DNA from: Teichococcus vastitatis
GTDB taxonomy: Bacteria; Pseudomonadota; Alphaproteobacteria; Acetobacterales; Acetobacteraceae
DNA: 64,000 bases
Direction of reading: 5' to 3'
Assembly: GCF_003604215.1 (NCBI RefSeq)
Contig: NZ_QXGS01000011.1
Span: 39,853-103,852, forward strand
The notes under the pieces are model-generated. The model made no database searches. It was given only the letters and a program-made list of their open reading frames with translations, and had not been told where the DNA came from. A program made the translations under genes and the position numbers. Below, one piece after another: positions 19,361-28,072 of the stretch (positions are counted from its first letter, which is position 1; each line of letters starts with the position of its first letter).

Positions 19361-22219
19361 TCAGGCTTCCGACAGAAAGGCCGCCGCCTGCCGAACCGCC
19401 TCGGCCAGGCCCAGGCGCTGCGGCACCACGCCTTCGGGCAGGCCGGTCAGCAGGCGGGAAGGGGTACGGGGGTCGAGCAGCACGAACACGCCGCGATCAT
19501 CGGCGCGGCGCACCAGACGGCCAAAGGCCTGGCGCAACCGGTGCCGGGCGATGGCATCGTCATAGGCGCCGGGGCGGCCGCCCGAGAGATGGATGCGTCG
19601 TTCCCGGTGCAGGATGGAAGGCCGCGGCCAGGGCACACGGTCGAACACCAGCAGGCGGAGCGCGCGGCCCGGCACGTCCACCCCGTCCCGCAAGGCATCG
19701 GTGCCGAGCAGGCAGGAATCCTCCTCGGCGCGGAAGATGTCCACCAGGGTCGCGCTGTCCATGGCGTCCACGTGCTGTGCATAAAGCGGCAGACCGGCCT
19801 CGGCCAGGGCGGGGGCGATGCGCGCATGCACGTCGCGCAGGCGGCGGATGGCGGTGAACAGGCCGAGGGCACCGCCGCCGGAAGCCAGGAACAGCTGCTG
19901 CATGGCGGCGGCGATCTGACCCGGGCTGTCGCGCGAGATGTCCTCCACCACGAAGGCACGCGTGTTGGCGGCGTAGTCGAAGGGAGAGGGAAGGGCGGCG
20001 CGGATCGCCGGATTGGGCAGGTGCTGCACGCCGGTGCGCGCCTCCGCCTCGCGCCAGGCGGCATCCGGATCCTGCTTGGCCGCGTCGCGCAGCGTGGCGG
20101 AGGCGATCAGCACGCCATGCGCCGGCGCCGCGACCTGGGATGCGAAGGGCACGGTGGGGTCGAGCCAGTGGCGGTGCAGCCCGGCATCGATGTCGCGCCC
20201 TTCCCGCCGGGACAGCGCCAGCCAGTCCACATAGGTCGGGCGCTGGCCCGGCTCGGCCGGCGGCTCACGCAGCCGGGCGAGCATGGAGATCCAGGCGGTG
20301 AGCGGCATGATGGCGCGCCGGTCGATCGAGCGGGTGGCGGTTTCCAGCCGGATGCGGTCGCCGGTTTCCAGCTCCTGGTCTGGATCTTCCAGCAGGTCGC
20401 CCAGCAGCTTGTTCAGGTGCTTCAGCGGGGTGCGCAGCCGCTCCAGCGCATCCTCGAGCAGGGCGGCGGCTGCCGGCAGGCCGTCATGCAGCGGATGGAG
20501 GTCGCATTCGGCATCGTAGAGCGGATCGCCTTCGGCGGTGCGTGCCAGAACCTGGGCGCGGGCGGCGCGCAGGAAATTCTCCGCCACGTCCGGATGGGCC
20601 TCGGCGGGGATCACGGGGCGCGGATCGGCTGGTGTCTCGTCCTGATCTTCGGCGCGATCCTCCTCTGCTTGCGGCAGGGCGGCCCAGCGGTCCCACCAGC
20701 CGGGGGAGGGCAGGGCGCGGACGGCACGTTCGATCAGCTCCAGCGGCGGCACCAGGGCGGGATGCTCAGTGAGCAATTCATCCAGCCGGCGGCGCAGGCC
20801 CCGCGCGCGGCTGCGGCCGCCCTCATTGCCCAGCAGCCAGCGGCGCAGCTCCGCCATCTCGGCACCCGAGAGCTCGGCCGAGAAGGCGCCGTCGGCGGCG
20901 TCGAACAGGTGGTGGCCCTCGTCGAACACGTAGCGCAGCGCGGCGCCGTCATCGCCGCCGCCCAGTGCCGCCTGCACCATCACCAGCGCATGGTTGGCCA
21001 CCACCAGCCGGGCATGCGCGGCGCGGCGGATCGAATGTTCCACGTAGCAGCGCTTCCAATGCGGGCAGGCGGAATGGATGCACTCGCCGCGACGGTCCGC
21101 GAGCAGGGAGATGGCGCCGGGCGGAAACAGCTCCACCAGCCAGCCCGGGAAGTCGCCGCCCAGCAGGTCCCCGTCGCGCGTTGCCAGCGCCCAGCGCGAC
21201 ACCAGCGCCATGGCCGGCAGGCGGGCCGGCATCACCGCCGCCGTGGCCTCGTCATAGTTGAGCAGGCACAGGTAGTTCTCGCGCCCCTTGCGGATCACCA
21301 CGCGCTGCCGCCGCTCCTCGGGGTCGGGGTAAAGGCGCGCCAGTTCCTGATCGAGCTGGCGCTGCAGGTTGCGGGTGTAGGTGGCGATCCAGACCGGCGC
21401 ACCGTTGCGCTCAGCCCACAGGCTGGCTGGCGCCACGTAGCCCAGCGTCTTGCCGGTGCCGGTGCCGGCCTCGGCCAGCACCAGCCGGGGCTCGCCGGGC
21501 AGTTCCCGCGGAGTAAAGGCCATGGAGGCGGCGGAGGCGAAATCGCCCTGGGACGGCCGCTGCTCGGCGCCGTCGCCGAGGATCTCGGCCAGCCTGGCAC
21601 GCGCCTCGGCCGGTGTGACGGAAAAGGAGCCGGGCGGCGGCGGCGGGGAGGGCTCCTCCCATTCGGGCAGGTTGCGCCACACCTTCAGGCCGTCCTGCGA
21701 AGGGCGGGCGGTGGCCTGGCCGAGAGCGGCGAGCACGGATTCCGCCCAGGGCCACTGGGCCGCCTCCCACAACCGGGCCGCCAGCGTGGCGGCGTCGCGG
21801 TTCAGCGGGGCGTTGCGGGCGCGGGCCAGACGGCGCAGCAATTCGGTGGCGATTTCCGGCAACAGGGCGGCCGCGGATTCGGCGTCGGCGGGCGGCGGCA
21901 GGTCCAGTGCCAGGGCCAGGCCGCGCGGCGTCGGCGGCGCCGGCTGCGCGGGCAGGCAGAAGGCGAACAGTTCCAGCAGGTCCCAGGCGCCGGGCAGGCC
22001 GGGAAGATTCAGGCGCTTCGCCGTGGCGGGGGCATGGACGCAGATCGGCGGGCCGAGTTCGCGCAGCGCCGCCGGCACTTCGCGTGCCGTCAGCAGCGAC
22101 AATTCGCCATCGGGCGTCAACAGCGCGGCCCGGCCGGGCGCCGGGGTCACCAGGGCCGGCGCGCCGGGCAGCACGAGGCGAGGGGGGAGGGCACCCTTGG
22201 CGCCAGGCGTGGAGGACAC
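19361..22219 (-). CDS. ATP-dependent DNA helicase, DinG/XPD-like
   Basis: 952 aa superfamily 2 helicase. Walker A EAGTGTGKTLGY is near residue 250 and the DEGH box is in VFDEGHHLFDAADG. The cysteine-containing insert CIHSACPHWKRCYVEHS between them is consistent with an XPD/DinG iron-sulphur cluster. The C-terminal motif VI region is RLRQAFGRLVRRADDRG. The N-terminal 230 residues have weak resemblance to a degenerate DnaQ-type exonuclease domain, as in some alphaproteobacterial homologues. Probably acts in repair and R-loop or fork processing. Confidence 0.88.
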   Translation of the reverse strand: MSSTPGAKGALPPRLVLPGAPALVTPAPGRAALLTPDGELSLLTAREVPAALRELGPPICVHAPATAKRLNLPGLPGAWDLLELFAFCLPAQPAPPTPRGLALALDLPPPADAESAAALLPEIATELLRRLARARNAPLNRDAATLAARLWEAAQWPWAESVLAALGQATARPSQDGLKVWRNLPEWEEPSPPPPPGSFSVTPAEARARLAEILGDGAEQRPSQGDFASAASMAFTPRELPGEPRLVLAEAGTGTGKTLGYVAPASLWAERNGAPVWIATYTRNLQRQLDQELARLYPDPEERRQRVVIRKGRENYLCLLNYDEATAAVMPARLPAMALVSRWALATRDGDLLGGDFPGWLVELFPPGAISLLADRRGECIHSACPHWKRCYVEHSIRRAAHARLVVANHALVMVQAALGGGDDGAALRYVFDEGHHLFDAADGAFSAELSGAEMAELRRWLLGNEGGRSRARGLRRRLDELLTEHPALVPPLELIERAVRALPSPGWWDRWAALPQAEEDRAEDQDETPADPRPVIPAEAHPDVAENFLRAARAQVLARTAEGDPLYDAECDLHPLHDGLPAAAALLEDALERLRTPLKHLNKLLGDLLEDPDQELETGDRIRLETATRSIDRRAIMPLTAWISMLARLREPPAEPGQRPTYVDWLALSRREGRDIDAGLHRHWLDPTVPFASQVAAPAHGVLIASATLRDAAKQDPDAAWREAEARTGVQHLPNPAIRAALPSPFDYAANTRAFVVEDISRDSPGQIAAAMQQLFLASGGGALGLFTAIRRLRDVHARIAPALAEAGLPLYAQHVDAMDSATLVDIFRAEEDSCLLGTDALRDGVDVPGRALRLLVFDRVPWPRPSILHRERRIHLSGGRPGAYDDAIARHRLRQAFGRLVRRADDRGVFVLLDPRTPSRLLTGLPEGVVPQRLGLAEAVRQAAAFLSEA

Positions 22220-22361
22220 GGCGGGAAACTAGGGGCAAAAGGCGAACGAGGCCAGATCACCACAGGGTTTTTGCCGATCATGGCTCACCCGCGCGCAACC
22301 CCGGGGCAGGCTCCCGGATTGGCGCGTTGACCGCCGGCCTTCCCGCTGGCATGGGGCGCAC

Positions 22362-24005
22362 ATGACCGCCGATCCATCGCTTCGCACCGTCAAGGCCTGG
22401 CCCTTCGAGGAGGCTGCCAAGGTCGCTGACCGCATCGCTGCGGCAGAAAAAACGTCGGCGCTGTTCGAGACCGGCTACGGTCCCTCCGGCCTGCCGCATA
22501 TCGGCACCTTCGGCGAGGTGGCGCGCACCACCTGGGTGCGGCAGGCCTTTCAGCGCCTCACCGGGTTGCCGGGGCGGCTGCTGGCCTTCTCGGACGACAT
22601 GGACGGGCTGCGCAAGGTGCCGGACAACGTGCCGAACGGCGACATGCTGCGCATGCATCTCGGCAAGTCGTTGACCGCGATCCCCGACCCCTTCGGCACG
22701 CATGAGAGCTTCGGGCACCACAACAACGCCCGGCTGCGCAAGTTCCTCGATGCCTTCGGCTTCGAATATGAATTCGCCTCGGCCACCGATTACTACAGGT
22801 CCGGCCGCTTCGATGCCGCGCTGCGGCGCATGCTGGAGGCGCATGAGGAGGTGCGGCAGGTGATCCTGCCGACGCTGGGGCCGGATCGCCGCGCCACCTA
22901 CTCGCCTTTCCTGCCGGTGCATCCGAAAACCGGCATTGTGATGCAGGTGCCGATGGAGGAAACCCGGCCGCGGGATGGCACGGTGGTGTGGCGCGACCCG
23001 GACACCGGCGAGCGCTACGAGACGCCGGTCACCGGTGGCCACGTGAAGGCGCAGTGGAAAGCGGACTGGGCCATGCGCTGGTTCGCGCTCGGCGTCGATT
23101 ACGAGATGTCGGGCAAGGACCTGATCGACAGCGTGCGCCTGTCCTCGGCGATCTGCCGGGTGCTGGGAACGGAGCCGCCGGTGAGCATGACCTATGAGCT
23201 GTTCCTCGATGCCAATGGGCAGAAGATCTCCAAGTCCAAGGGTAACGGCCTGACCATCGAGGAATGGCTGCGCTACGCCCCCCCGGAAAGCCTCGCCTAT
23301 TTCATGTATGGCCAGCCGGGGCGGGCGAAGCGGCTGCATTTCGATGTGATCCCGCGCGCCACCGACGAGTACCTGCAGCAGCGCGAGCGCCTTCGTGCCC
23401 ATCCGGACCCGGCCAACCCGGACTGGCATATCCATGGCGGAGAGGTGCCGAACACGCCGGAGCCGCCGCTGACCTTCGGCATGCTGATGAACCTGGCCAC
23501 CGTGTCCGCCGCCGACACGCCAGAGCGGCTGTGGCAGTTCGTGCGCAACTATGCCCCCGGGGTGACGCCGGAAACCCAGCCGCTGCTGGGGCAACTGGTG
23601 GAGTACGCCGTGGCGTATTCGCGCGACTTCATCCTGCCCTCCTTGTCGCCGCGCGCCCCGACGGCCGCCGAACGGCCCTGTTTCCAGGCGCTGATCGAGT
23701 TGCTGCGCGCGCATCAGGCCGAGATCGAGGCCCTGCCGCCGGGTCTTAGGCAGGCGGAGCGCATCCAGACCGATGTTTACGATGCCGGGCGGCGCGAGCC
23801 GTTCATCCAGGTGATGAAGGATGGTTCGCCCGGCGTGGCGCGCGGTTGGTTCAACGCGCTCTACCAGGTGCTGGTGGGGGCGGATCAGGGGCCCCGCTTC
23901 GGCTCCCTTGCCGCTGCCTATGGCGTGCCGGAAACCATCCGCCTGATCGAGGAAGCATTGGCCCGACCCCTCGAAGTGCCGGCCGCGGAGACGGCACAGG
24001 CGTGA
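22362..24005 (+). CDS. lysK: lysyl-tRNA synthetase, class I
   Basis: 547 aa. A class I enzyme, unrelated to the common class II LysS: HIGH motif PHIGTFGEV at residues 45-53 and KMSKS motif KISKSKG at 288-294. It charges tRNA-Lys. Class I LysRS is usual in many alphaproteobacteria. The following mprF-like gene begins inside its stop codon (GTGA), so Lys-tRNA synthesis is coupled to a Lys-tRNA-consuming membrane enzyme family. Confidence 0.95.
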   Translation: MTADPSLRTVKAWPFEEAAKVADRIAAAEKTSALFETGYGPSGLPHIGTFGEVARTTWVRQAFQRLTGLPGRLLAFSDDMDGLRKVPDNVPNGDMLRMHLGKSLTAIPDPFGTHESFGHHNNARLRKFLDAFGFEYEFASATDYYRSGRFDAALRRMLEAHEEVRQVILPTLGPDRRATYSPFLPVHPKTGIVMQVPMEETRPRDGTVVWRDPDTGERYETPVTGGHVKAQWKADWAMRWFALGVDYEMSGKDLIDSVRLSSAICRVLGTEPPVSMTYELFLDANGQKISKSKGNGLTIEEWLRYAPPESLAYFMYGQPGRAKRLHFDVIPRATDEYLQQRERLRAHPDPANPDWHIHGGEVPNTPEPPLTFGMLMNLATVSAADTPERLWQFVRNYAPGVTPETQPLLGQLVEYAVAYSRDFILPSLSPRAPTAAERPCFQALIELLRAHQAEIEALPPGLRQAERIQTDVYDAGRREPFIQVMKDGSPGVARGWFNALYQVLVGADQGPRFGSLAAAYGVPETIRLIEEALARPLEVPAAETAQA

Positions 24006-25927
24006 GCGCGGTGCTGCGCGCACTGCGCCGGCATGGCCCCACCGTGTTCGGCCTGCTGCTGCTGATCGGTGCGCTCTACGTGGTGCAGCGCGAGATGCGG
24101 CACCTCTCCATGGCGGAGATCCGGGCCGCGATCTCCGCCGTCCCGTCCCACGCGCTGTGGGTGGCGGGTGGCTGGACGGTGCTCGCCTATGGGGTGCTGA
24201 CCATCTATGACCGGCTCGGCTCCGTTTATGCGGGCAAGCCGGTGAGCTATGCGCGCACCTCGCTGGCATCCTTCTGCGCCTATACCCTGGCGCATAATCT
24301 CGGCTTCGCCGCCGTGTCCGGCGCGGCAGTCCGCTACCGCTTCTATGCCGCCTGGGGACTGACGCCGGCGGAGATCGCCAAGGTGATCGCCTTCACCTCG
24401 CTGACCTTCGGGCTGGGCGGCATGGCGCTCGGCGGGTTGGTGCTGATCTGGGAGCCGGAGGTGGTGCCCTGGATCGCGGCCAACCTGCCGCACTGGGCGA
24501 TGCAGCTGGTGGGGCTGCTGCTGCTCGGGGTGGTGGCTGGCTATATCCTGTTGTCGCGGTTTCTGCCGCATTTCACCCTGTTCGGGTATCGCATCGATCT
24601 TCCTGGCTTTCGTATGGCCTGTGCGCAGACGGTGCTGGCCAGCGTCGACGTGGCGGTCACGGCGATGATCTTTTATGCGCTGCTGCCCTCGGCCGAGGGG
24701 CTGAGCTTCGCGCGCTTCCTCGGCATCTACCTCGCTGCCTATACGGCAGGGCTGGCGGCCAATGTGCCGGGCGGGCTGGGGGTGTTCGACTCGGCGGTGC
24801 TGATTGGACTGCAGCCCTATGTTCCGGCGCCGCAGGTGATCGGTGCGCTGCTGCTGTTCCGCTTCTTCTACTACATCGTGCCGCTGTTCCTGGCCGGAGC
24901 GCTGTTTGCCGGTTTCGAGGTGAACCAGCGGCGGCACCTGCTCACCCGCATCGGCCCGGAAAGCCGCGTCACCGATTCGCTGGAAGGACCGGCGCTGGCC
25001 GGGCTGTCGGGCCTGTCGGGCGTGGCGCTGCTGTTCATCGGCGCGTTGCCGGCGCGCGGCTCGCCGCTGGCGCAGTGGGTGGGGGAATGGGCGGCGCTGG
25101 CCAGCCATTTCGCCGCCTCGGTGATCGGATCCCTGTTGCTGGTGGTCGCCTACGGCATGGTGCGGCGGCTGCGCATCGCCTGGGTCTCGGGCATCGTGCT
25201 GCTGATGCTGGGCTCCATTGTCACGCTGCTGCGGGGCGAGCCATGGTTCGTGTCGGGCGGCTTTCTGGCGCTGGCCGGGTTGTTGGCCTGTTTGCGGACG
25301 GCCTTTTATCGCGATGCCAGACTGACCGGCGAACCGCTGGCGGGCGGCACGCTGATGCCGCTGGCGGCTTCGGTGATGGCGGCGCTGATCCTGGCGCAGA
25401 TCGGCTGGCAGGGGCCGGTGGCGGACGAACCCTGGTGGGCGGTGCCGTTCTCAACCGAAACCCCGCATACCCTGCGCTTCGCCGTGGGGGTGAGCGGCGT
25501 TCTGCTTCTGGTGGCGGTGTTCCGGTTGCTGCGGCCGGCGCGGATCCGGGCGCCGGCCTATGATCTGGCAACGCGGACGCGGCTCCTGGATCTGGGCGCA
25601 CGCGTTCCGGCGGAAGCGGATGGCGCCATCTTCGCCGAGGGCGGCCGCGGCGCCGGCTTTGCCTTTGTTCGGCGCGACGATGTGTGGATCGGCCTGGGCG
25701 ATCCGGCAGGCGACGCGAATGCGCGGATCGCGGTGCTGTGGCGGTTCCGCGACCTGTGCGAGCGCAATGGCGTGGCACATGCCTTCTGGCAGGTCGGGCC
25801 GGAGCTGATCCGTGCCTATGAGGACACCGGGCTGGCGGCCGTTCCGCTGGGCGATGGCCGCTACCTGGCCTGCCGGGCGGAGAATGATCCGCAACGCCTG
25901 TTGGAGGCGCTCGCCGCCGGACGCTAG
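24002..25927 (+). CDS. mprF: MprF-like protein, truncated before the aminoacyltransferase active region
   Basis: 641 aa from the GTG at 24002. The N-terminal 350 residues are the multi-helix flippase domain (conserved ANVPGGLGVFDSAVL); more helices follow to about residue 530, then the first part of the cytosolic DUF2156 domain (GFAFVRRDDVWIGLGDP, then HAFWQVGPELIRAYEDTGL). Full-length MprF proteins are about 840-870 aa. Here the frame stops soon after the position aligning with KLGEEA, removing roughly the last 200 residues, including the catalytic part of the lysyltransferase. No continuation in another frame was seen. Prophage A genes start about 100 nt downstream. Family role: lysyl-phosphatidylglycerol synthesis and flipping. 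Confidence 0.8.
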   Translation: MSAVLRALRRHGPTVFGLLLLIGALYVVQREMRHLSMAEIRAAISAVPSHALWVAGGWTVLAYGVLTIYDRLGSVYAGKPVSYARTSLASFCAYTLAHNLGFAAVSGAAVRYRFYAAWGLTPAEIAKVIAFTSLTFGLGGMALGGLVLIWEPEVVPWIAANLPHWAMQLVGLLLLGVVAGYILLSRFLPHFTLFGYRIDLPGFRMACAQTVLASVDVAVTAMIFYALLPSAEGLSFARFLGIYLAAYTAGLAANVPGGLGVFDSAVLIGLQPYVPAPQVIGALLLFRFFYYIVPLFLAGALFAGFEVNQRRHLLTRIGPESRVTDSLEGPALAGLSGLSGVALLFIGALPARGSPLAQWVGEWAALASHFAASVIGSLLLVVAYGMVRRLRIAWVSGIVLLMLGSIVTLLRGEPWFVSGGFLALAGLLACLRTAFYRDARLTGEPLAGGTLMPLAASVMAALILAQIGWQGPVADEPWWAVPFSTETPHTLRFAVGVSGVLLLVAVFRLLRPARIRAPAYDLATRTRLLDLGARVPAEADGAIFAEGGRGAGFAFVRRDDVWIGLGDPAGDANARIAVLWRFRDLCERNGVAHAFWQVGPELIRAYEDTGLAAVPLGDGRYLACRAENDPQRLLEALAAGR

Positions 25928-26023
25928 GAGGCTCCGCTCCGCAACGATCGCGTCGGGTGGGCAGGTCAGGCTGCCATCTGCCCTGTCAGGGACGCCGGCC
26001 CGTCCGGATGGTCTTCCTGGCGG

Positions 26024-26674
26024 TTACTGGCTGGCCCACAGGATCCGGTGCAGCCAGGTGACCTCCGAAAGGTCGAAGCTGTAGTTGGGATGCGCCGGAT
26101 TCAGGCTGGCCAGTTCGATCCGCCGGGCGGATTGGCGCAGCAACTCCTTCGCCATCACCTCCCCACGGGCGGTGCGGCACACCACGCGGTCGCCACGCCG
26201 CACCGGCGCATTCGGCGACACGATGATGATGTCGCCGTCGCGGAACACCGGCTCCATGCTGTCACCGGAAATCTCCAGCGCATAGGCGTTGGGATCGCTC
26301 AGCTCGGGCGTGCTGATCTCATCCCAGCCGGCTCCGACCGGGTAGCCGCCATCGCCGAAGAAGCCATCGCCGCCTGCCTGTGCCATGCCAATCAGGGGGA
26401 TGCGGCGCCCGGCCTGGCTGCGTGCCCCGCTGTTCAGCGCCGGTGCTGTGCCGGTTACCAAGGATGCGAAGCTCTCCATCCCGGTATCGGTGGCCGACAG
26501 GATCTTGGCGATGCTTTCGGTGGACGGCCATCGCGCGCGGCCATCTCCACCCGTGCGCTTGGAGGGATTGAACGCGGTTGGATCCAGCCCGGCCTTGCGT
26601 GCGAGACCGGATGGCGAAAGGCCGTGCTCGGCTGCCAGGGCATCCACTGCACGCCAGATGTCGTCATGACGCAT
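26024..26674 (-). CDS. S24 (LexA/CI-like) transcriptional repressor
   Basis: 216 aa. The N-terminal helix-turn-helix lies in residues 5-60 (HGLSPSGLARKAGLD). The C-terminal S24 peptidase domain has Ser139 in ISGDSMEPVF and Lys176 in VMAKELL, the dyad for RecA-stimulated self-cleavage. It would repress prophage lysis genes until SOS induction. It is divergent from the next gene; the 70-nt gap holds palindromes that are candidate operators. It could also be a domesticated host regulator. Confidence 0.88.
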   Translation of the reverse strand: MRHDDIWRAVDALAAEHGLSPSGLARKAGLDPTAFNPSKRTGGDGRARWPSTESIAKILSATDTGMESFASLVTGTAPALNSGARSQAGRRIPLIGMAQAGGDGFFGDGGYPVGAGWDEISTPELSDPNAYALEISGDSMEPVFRDGDIIIVSPNAPVRRGDRVVCRTARGEVMAKELLRQSARRIELASLNPAHPNYSFDLSEVTWLHRILWASQ

Positions 26675-26676
26675 GG

Positions 26677-26692
26677 GCCTATTGTCCTAGGC
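26677..26692. promoter_or_regulatory. palindrome near repressor start (candidate operator)
   Basis: GCCTA (26677-26681) and TAGGC (26688-26692), just upstream of the repressor ATG. It shares the TAGGC half-site with the larger palindrome at 26727, suggesting autoregulation. Confidence 0.4.
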
Positions 26693-26726
26693 TTTCCGTC
26701 GGATTGCAACAGGAAATAAATCATAA

Positions 26727-26744
26727 ATAGGCGTTGACGCCTAT
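26727..26744. promoter_or_regulatory. 18-bp palindromic operator
   Basis: ATAGGCG (26727-26733), ttga, CGCCTAT (26738-26744): perfect 7-bp arms in the divergent promoter region. TTGACG (26734) inside it could serve as a rightward -35. Best candidate for the S24 repressor binding site. Confidence 0.6.
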
Positions 26745-26748
26745 AACG

Positions 26749-26760
26749 TGTTCGTGAACA
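26749..26760. promoter_or_regulatory. second palindrome TGTTCGTGAACA
   Basis: A perfect 12-bp palindrome immediately right of the main operator. It resembles SOS-type GTTC/GAAC half-sites, but the spacing differs from the alphaproteobacterial LexA box (GTTC-N7-GTTC). It may be a second repressor site. Confidence 0.4.
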
Positions 26761-26795
26761 TTGCCGCCATCGCAACCGACAGGCGAACAACTCCG

Positions 26796-27233
26796 ATGGC
26801 CGCTACGCTCCGCACCAGCTCCGCCCCCGTTCTTTCCAGCCTCGCCAAGGCGGAGCCCTTCCGCAGCGCCGAAGACGCATGGTTTTGGACCATGGCCGCG
26901 CTGACGGCACGGCGTGACGGTGCGCGCATCGTGGCCGGGGCGGGCAAGGCGCAGCGACCCTGCGAACCGGATGACGTGGTGAAGTGCCTGGACCGGTTGT
27001 ACCGCCAGCGCCGCATCGACATGAACCATGCCCGCATCCTGCGCATCTGGGGTGAGCGGGGCGAGGCGCCCAATCCGCGCTATCAGCGCGAAGCGGCCGA
27101 TTGGCGCCTGTGGACCGAGGCGATGCAGCGCCTGGACTGGCCGCTGCGCGTCAAGGGAATCGTGGTCGGGCCGGAGATGGTGGTGCCGGACGAGAACACT
27201 GTGGTTGCCCTGTCCTTCCGGCCTGCGGAGTAA
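26796..27233 (+). CDS. hypothetical prophage protein
   Basis: 145 aa from the ATG at 26796 (MAATLRTSSAPVLSSLAKAEPF). A GTG at 26748 is possible but lies inside the operator palindromes, so the later start is preferred. It is helical and basic, with AWFWTMAALTARRDGA and LDRLYRQRRIDMNHARIL; no enzyme motif is seen. First rightward gene opposite the S24 repressor, so probably under its control. Function not recognised. Confidence 0.6.
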   Translation: MAATLRTSSAPVLSSLAKAEPFRSAEDAWFWTMAALTARRDGARIVAGAGKAQRPCEPDDVVKCLDRLYRQRRIDMNHARILRIWGERGEAPNPRYQREAADWRLWTEAMQRLDWPLRVKGIVVGPEMVVPDENTVVALSFRPAE

Positions 27234-27243
27234 GGATTTCACC

Positions 27244-27693
27244 ATGATCCCCCGTCTGGCGCCGCATCGCCTGGCCGAGGATGCGCAGCGCGTCTGGATC
27301 GGGTTCGGCGGGCGCGCCGACCGGCTCTGGATGCGCCTGTTGCGCCCCGGCTTCCGCCACTGCTTCGCCGTGCTGCAGGACGCGAATGGCTGGACCGTGG
27401 TGGAACCATTATCCGGCCGATTGCTCGTGGCGCGCCCCGTCCTGCCGGCGGAGTTCGACCTGCCGGCGTTCTACCGGCGGGCCGGGCTGACCCTGCTGGG
27501 GCCGTTCGAGCCCGGCCCCGCAGCCTGCTCAATGCTTCCCCCGCTGTCTCCTTATTCCTGCGTTTCCGTGTGCCGCGCATTGCTGGGCAGCGAGGCGCCG
27601 TTCGCGCTGACGCCGCGCCAGCTATTTGGTGCACTGCGCCGCTGGAGGCATGATAGGAAAAAAATCATTGACTCTCCAATGGAGGCGCTGTAG
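27244..27693 (+). CDS. small protein with possible permuted NlpC/P60 (papain-like) motif order
   Basis: 149 aa, start at 27244 after GGAGTAAGG. Visible order: RHCFAVLQD (His), WTVVEPLSGRL (Glu/polar), then SPYSCVSVCRALLG (Cys at a helix start). A His-first, Cys-last arrangement is what permuted NlpC/P60 hydrolases show. This is inference from motif order only, not a firm match. It lies between the divergent repressor and the head genes, and may help cell-wall entry or be unrelated to it. Confidence 0.5.
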   Translation: MIPRLAPHRLAEDAQRVWIGFGGRADRLWMRLLRPGFRHCFAVLQDANGWTVVEPLSGRLLVARPVLPAEFDLPAFYRRAGLTLLGPFEPGPAACSMLPPLSPYSCVSVCRALLGSEAPFALTPRQLFGALRRWRHDRKKIIDSPMEAL

Positions 27694-27706
27694 AACTCTG
27701 CTTGTC

Positions 27707-27727
27707 ACCGGGCGAGTTGCGCCCGGT
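27707..27727 (+). terminator. hairpin after 27244 gene
   Basis: ACCGGGC (27707-27713) and GCCCGGT (27721-27727) with a 7-nt loop, 14 nt after the stop; no T tract. It may act together with the stronger hairpin at 27758. Confidence 0.4.
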
Positions 27728-27757
27728 GCTGACCATCCCCGATCCCCCGATCGAATG

Positions 27758-27785
27758 AGCCCGTCCGGACCCCTCCGGACGGGCT
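27758..27785 (+). terminator. strong hairpin terminator
   Basis: AGCCCGTCCGGA (27758-27769) and TCCGGACGGGCT (27774-27785), a perfect 12-bp stem with a 4-C loop, followed by TTGTCGTTT. Separates the early genes from the head genes of prophage A. Confidence 0.8.
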
Positions 27786-27834
27786 TTGTCGTTTGGGCCT
27801 TTGAATGCCGCATCGCAGAGGAGCCAGCACGCGC

Positions 27835-28065
27835 ATGGGTGGCCTGTTCCGAGCCCCGAAGCCGGTGGTCGTGACCGCGAGCGAGCCGGCCCCGCCGCCG
27901 CCCTCCGGCCCCCCACCTGAAGCCGCCGCACGAGCCGCGCGGCAGAACAACCAGGAGCGCGCCCGCCGCGGCATGGCGGGCGCGATCACGACCTCCGCCC
28001 GCGGCGTGCTGGAGCCGGCGCCCGCCGGCCTGGCCGGGGCGCGCAGAACCCTGCTCGGGGAATAA
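27835..28065 (+). CDS. small proline/alanine-rich prophage head-region protein
   Basis: 76 aa from the ATG at 27835 (MGGLFRAPKPVVVTASEP), with AGAGGAG upstream. The middle is a P/E/A-rich linker, followed by ARRGMAGAITTSARGVL. Small proteins of this type, ending in a TSxRGxL-like motif, often precede portal genes in Acetobacteraceae and other alphaproteobacterial prophages. It stops 7 nt before the portal start. Function not known. Confidence 0.6.
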   Translation: MGGLFRAPKPVVVTASEPAPPPPSGPPPEAAARAARQNNQERARRGMAGAITTSARGVLEPAPAGLAGARRTLLGE

Positions 28066-28072
28066 GGACGCG

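Noticed and set aside
18821-22330. A 1169-codon rightward open frame and other long antisense frames
   Set aside because: It is antisense to the DinG-like helicase; high-GC codon use leaves the opposite frame open. Its translation is low-complexity Gly/Arg/His/Gln without any family motif.
25900-26050. Frameshifted continuation of the mprF-like gene
   Set aside because: The other two frames after the stop show no DUF2156-like sequence before the repressor gene.
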